DNA of 64,000 nt from 13-2-20CM-66-19 sp963760225 (GTDB lineage Bacteria > Pseudomonadota > Gammaproteobacteria > Steroidobacterales > Steroidobacteraceae), in contig CAVXCD010000001.1 in NCBI GenBank assembly GCA_963760225.1, positions 558,001 through 622,000 on the forward strand, given 5' to 3'. The notes under the pieces are model-generated. The model had not been told where the DNA came from, ran no database searches, and was given only the letters and a program-made list of their open reading frames with translations. The position numbers and the translations under genes are program-made. Positions within the stretch are counted from its first letter, which is position 1, and each line of letters opens with the position of its first letter. This document shows positions 62,858-64,000 of this stretch, piece by piece.

Positions 62858-64000
62858 AGTCCGGGCTGCCGATCGATGCGGCGCTGCCGGCACTCAGCGC
62901 GGCGCTCGGGCGGCAGCGTGCCGCGGTGCTGCAGGCGCCGCCCGGCACGGGCAAGAGCACGGTCGTGCCACTCGCCCTGCTCAGCGCCGACTGGGCGGCC
63001 GGCAAGCGGCTGCTGATGCTCGAGCCGCGCCGCCTGGCCGCGCGCGCGATCGCGACGCGCATGGCGGATACCTTGGGCGAAGAGGTCGGCGACACGGTCG
63101 GCTATCGCATGCGCCTCGACACGCGCGTCTCGCGCGCGACGCGCCTGGAGGTGATCACCGAGGGGGTGCTGACGCGGCTGCTGCAGGAGGACCCGGCGCT
63201 CGAGGGCGTGGCGGCGGTCATCTTCGACGAGTTCCACGAGCGCAGCCTGCAGGCGGACCTTGGGCTCGCGCTGTGTCTCGATGCGCGCGCCACGCTGATC
63301 CCGCAGCTGCGGCTGCTGGTCATGTCGGCGACGCTCGAGAGCGCGGCGATCGCACGGCTCATCGGCCGCGAGGAAGCCGCGCCGGTCATCCGCGCCGGCG
63401 AGGCGATGTTCGAAGTCGAGGTGCGCTACGCCGGCAGCGGCCCGGCGCCGCTGCCGGTGGAGCCGGGCGCCGCACGGCGCGGCGCCACCCCCGAGCAGCT
63501 GTGCGCGCGGCTCGCGGCGCGCGCGCTGCACGAGCAGCCGGGCGACCTGCTGGTATTTCTGCCCGGCGCCGCCGAGATCCGGCGCGTGCAGGCGCTGCTC
63601 GCCGCGGCCCCGGAAGCGCGCGCGGCGGCACTGCTGCCGCTCTATGGCGACCTGCCGCCGCAGCAGCAGGACGCGGCGCTCGCCGCTGCCGCGTCGGGCC
63701 AGCGCAAGGTGGTGCTCGCCACCAACATCGCCGAGACCAGCCTCACCATCGCGGGGGTGCGCGTAGTGGTCGACTCGGGGCTGATGCGCCGCGCGCGCTT
63801 CGATCCGCTCACCGGCATGAGTCGCCTGGAGACACAGCGCATCTCGCGTGCGTCCGCGGAGCAGCGCCGCGGCCGCGCCGGCCGCACGGCGCCCGGGGTC
63901 TGCTACCGCGCCTGGAGCGAGGGTGCGCACGCCGCGCTCGCGGCCTTCACCCCCGCGGAGATCCTCGAAGCGGATCTCGCGCCGCTCGCTCTCGAGCTCG
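62854..64000 (+). CDS. hrpB: ATP-dependent helicase HrpB, N-terminal part
   Basis: Open to the window edge; 382 codons are visible of a protein usually above 800 residues. The GTG at 62854 overlaps the M13 stop (GTGA). DEAH-type helicase motifs appear in order: PPGTGKST (motif I, near residue 30), EPRRLAAR (Ia), EGVLTR, FDEFHERS (II, the DEFH variant typical of HrpB), MSATLES (III), TNIAETSLTI (V) and QRRGRAGR (VI). The sequence between III and V matches the HrpB layout with PVEVRY-like strands. The RNA substrate and cellular role are poorly known. Confidence 0.93.
   Translation, partial: MKSGLPIDAALPALSAALGRQRAAVLQAPPGTGKSTVVPLALLSADWAAGKRLLMLEPRRLAARAIATRMADTLGEEVGDTVGYRMRLDTRVSRATRLEVITEGVLTRLLQEDPALEGVAAVIFDEFHERSLQADLGLALCLDARATLIPQLRLLVMSATLESAAIARLIGREEAAPVIRAGEAMFEVEVRYAGSGPAPLPVEPGAARRGATPEQLCARLAARALHEQPGDLLVFLPGAAEIRRVQALLAAAPEARAAALLPLYGDLPPQQQDAALAAAASGQRKVVLATNIAETSLTIAGVRVVVDSGLMRRARFDPLTGMSRLETQRISRASAEQRRGRAGRTAPGVCYRAWSEGAHAALAAFTPAEILEADLAPLALEL

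Noticed and set aside
1..64000. CRISPR arrays, tRNAs, rRNAs, insertion sequences or prophage
   Set aside because: No regularly spaced direct repeats, no tRNA-like cloverleaf with a TTCGA-type loop, no rRNA signature and no transposase, integrase or phage structural genes were found; the only mobile element is the intein.

Overview
The window looks like chromosomal DNA of a high-G+C gammaproteobacterium, with roughly two thirds or more G+C by eye. Pointers to this are an HrpB-type helicase, an NdvB-like GH17/GT2 glucan synthase, a PA0069-family radical SAM protein behind a LexA-type box, a PII gene behind a sigma-54 promoter, and a class I cyclic di-GMP riboswitch. Steroidobacterales, Nevskiales or a Xanthomonadales-like lineage are reasonable guesses, but no rRNA or other phylogenetic marker is present to decide. 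Genes are densely packed on both strands, with many 1-15 bp overlaps. I see no tRNA, rRNA, CRISPR array, prophage or insertion sequence.

1-8 kb: the C-terminal part of pyruvate carboxylase, a convergent FAD reductase, a PII signalling gene with a sigma-54 promoter and two NtrC-like sites, a quinone reductase, a DUF3592-like membrane protein, and acetolactate synthase with its small (ilvN) and large (ilvB) subunit genes divergent rather than in one operon. Glyoxalase I follows. 8-19 kb: an NdvB-like fusion, a DMT permease, a double-VOC protein with a histone H1-like basic tail, a small lipoprotein, an alpha/beta hydrolase lacking its nucleophile, an FHA/coiled-coil protein, threonine ammonia-lyase (ilvA, joining ilvBN in isoleucine synthesis), and an AI-2E family permease operon.

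19-31.5 kb: a cobalamin riboswitch and btuB; a LexA-type box and a PA0069-family radical SAM gene interrupted by a 346-residue intein with a LAGLIDADG endonuclease, inserted exactly at the third iron-sulfur cysteine; a Ser/Thr kinase; a flavoprotein monooxygenase; an NlpC/P60 lipoprotein; and a cyclic di-GMP-I riboswitch in front of a protein with two SPOR-like domains. 31.5-41.5 kb, minus strand: an M3 peptidase, then a JmjC-type oxygenase, a zinc-ribbon protein, a small secreted protein and a 1907-residue UvrA with four ATPase cassettes.

41.8-48.5 kb: a bufferin-type copper RiPP operon (bufA2, hairpin, bufB, bufC), a reverse transsulfuration pair (cystathionine beta-synthase and a gamma-lyase/synthase), and a TPR/O-GlcNAc-transferase-like protein. 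48.5-56.9 kb: a DUF2891 protein, a hydrolase/DOMON-like/NamZ group suggestive of peptidoglycan recycling, an ArsR/AHSA1 divergent pair with its operator, a two-gene ribbon-helix-helix plus HxxH module behind an 18-bp palindrome, and a YgiQ radical SAM protein. 56.9-64 kb: an RcnA-like Ni/Co exporter with a CsoR/RcnR-type operator, NfeD plus slipin, a DUF423 protein, an M13 peptidase and the start of hrpB, which runs off the window.

The items best placed to be new are the intein in the radical SAM gene under apparent SOS control, the riboswitch-controlled SPOR-like protein, the RHH/HxxH module, and the VOC protein with an H1-like tail.
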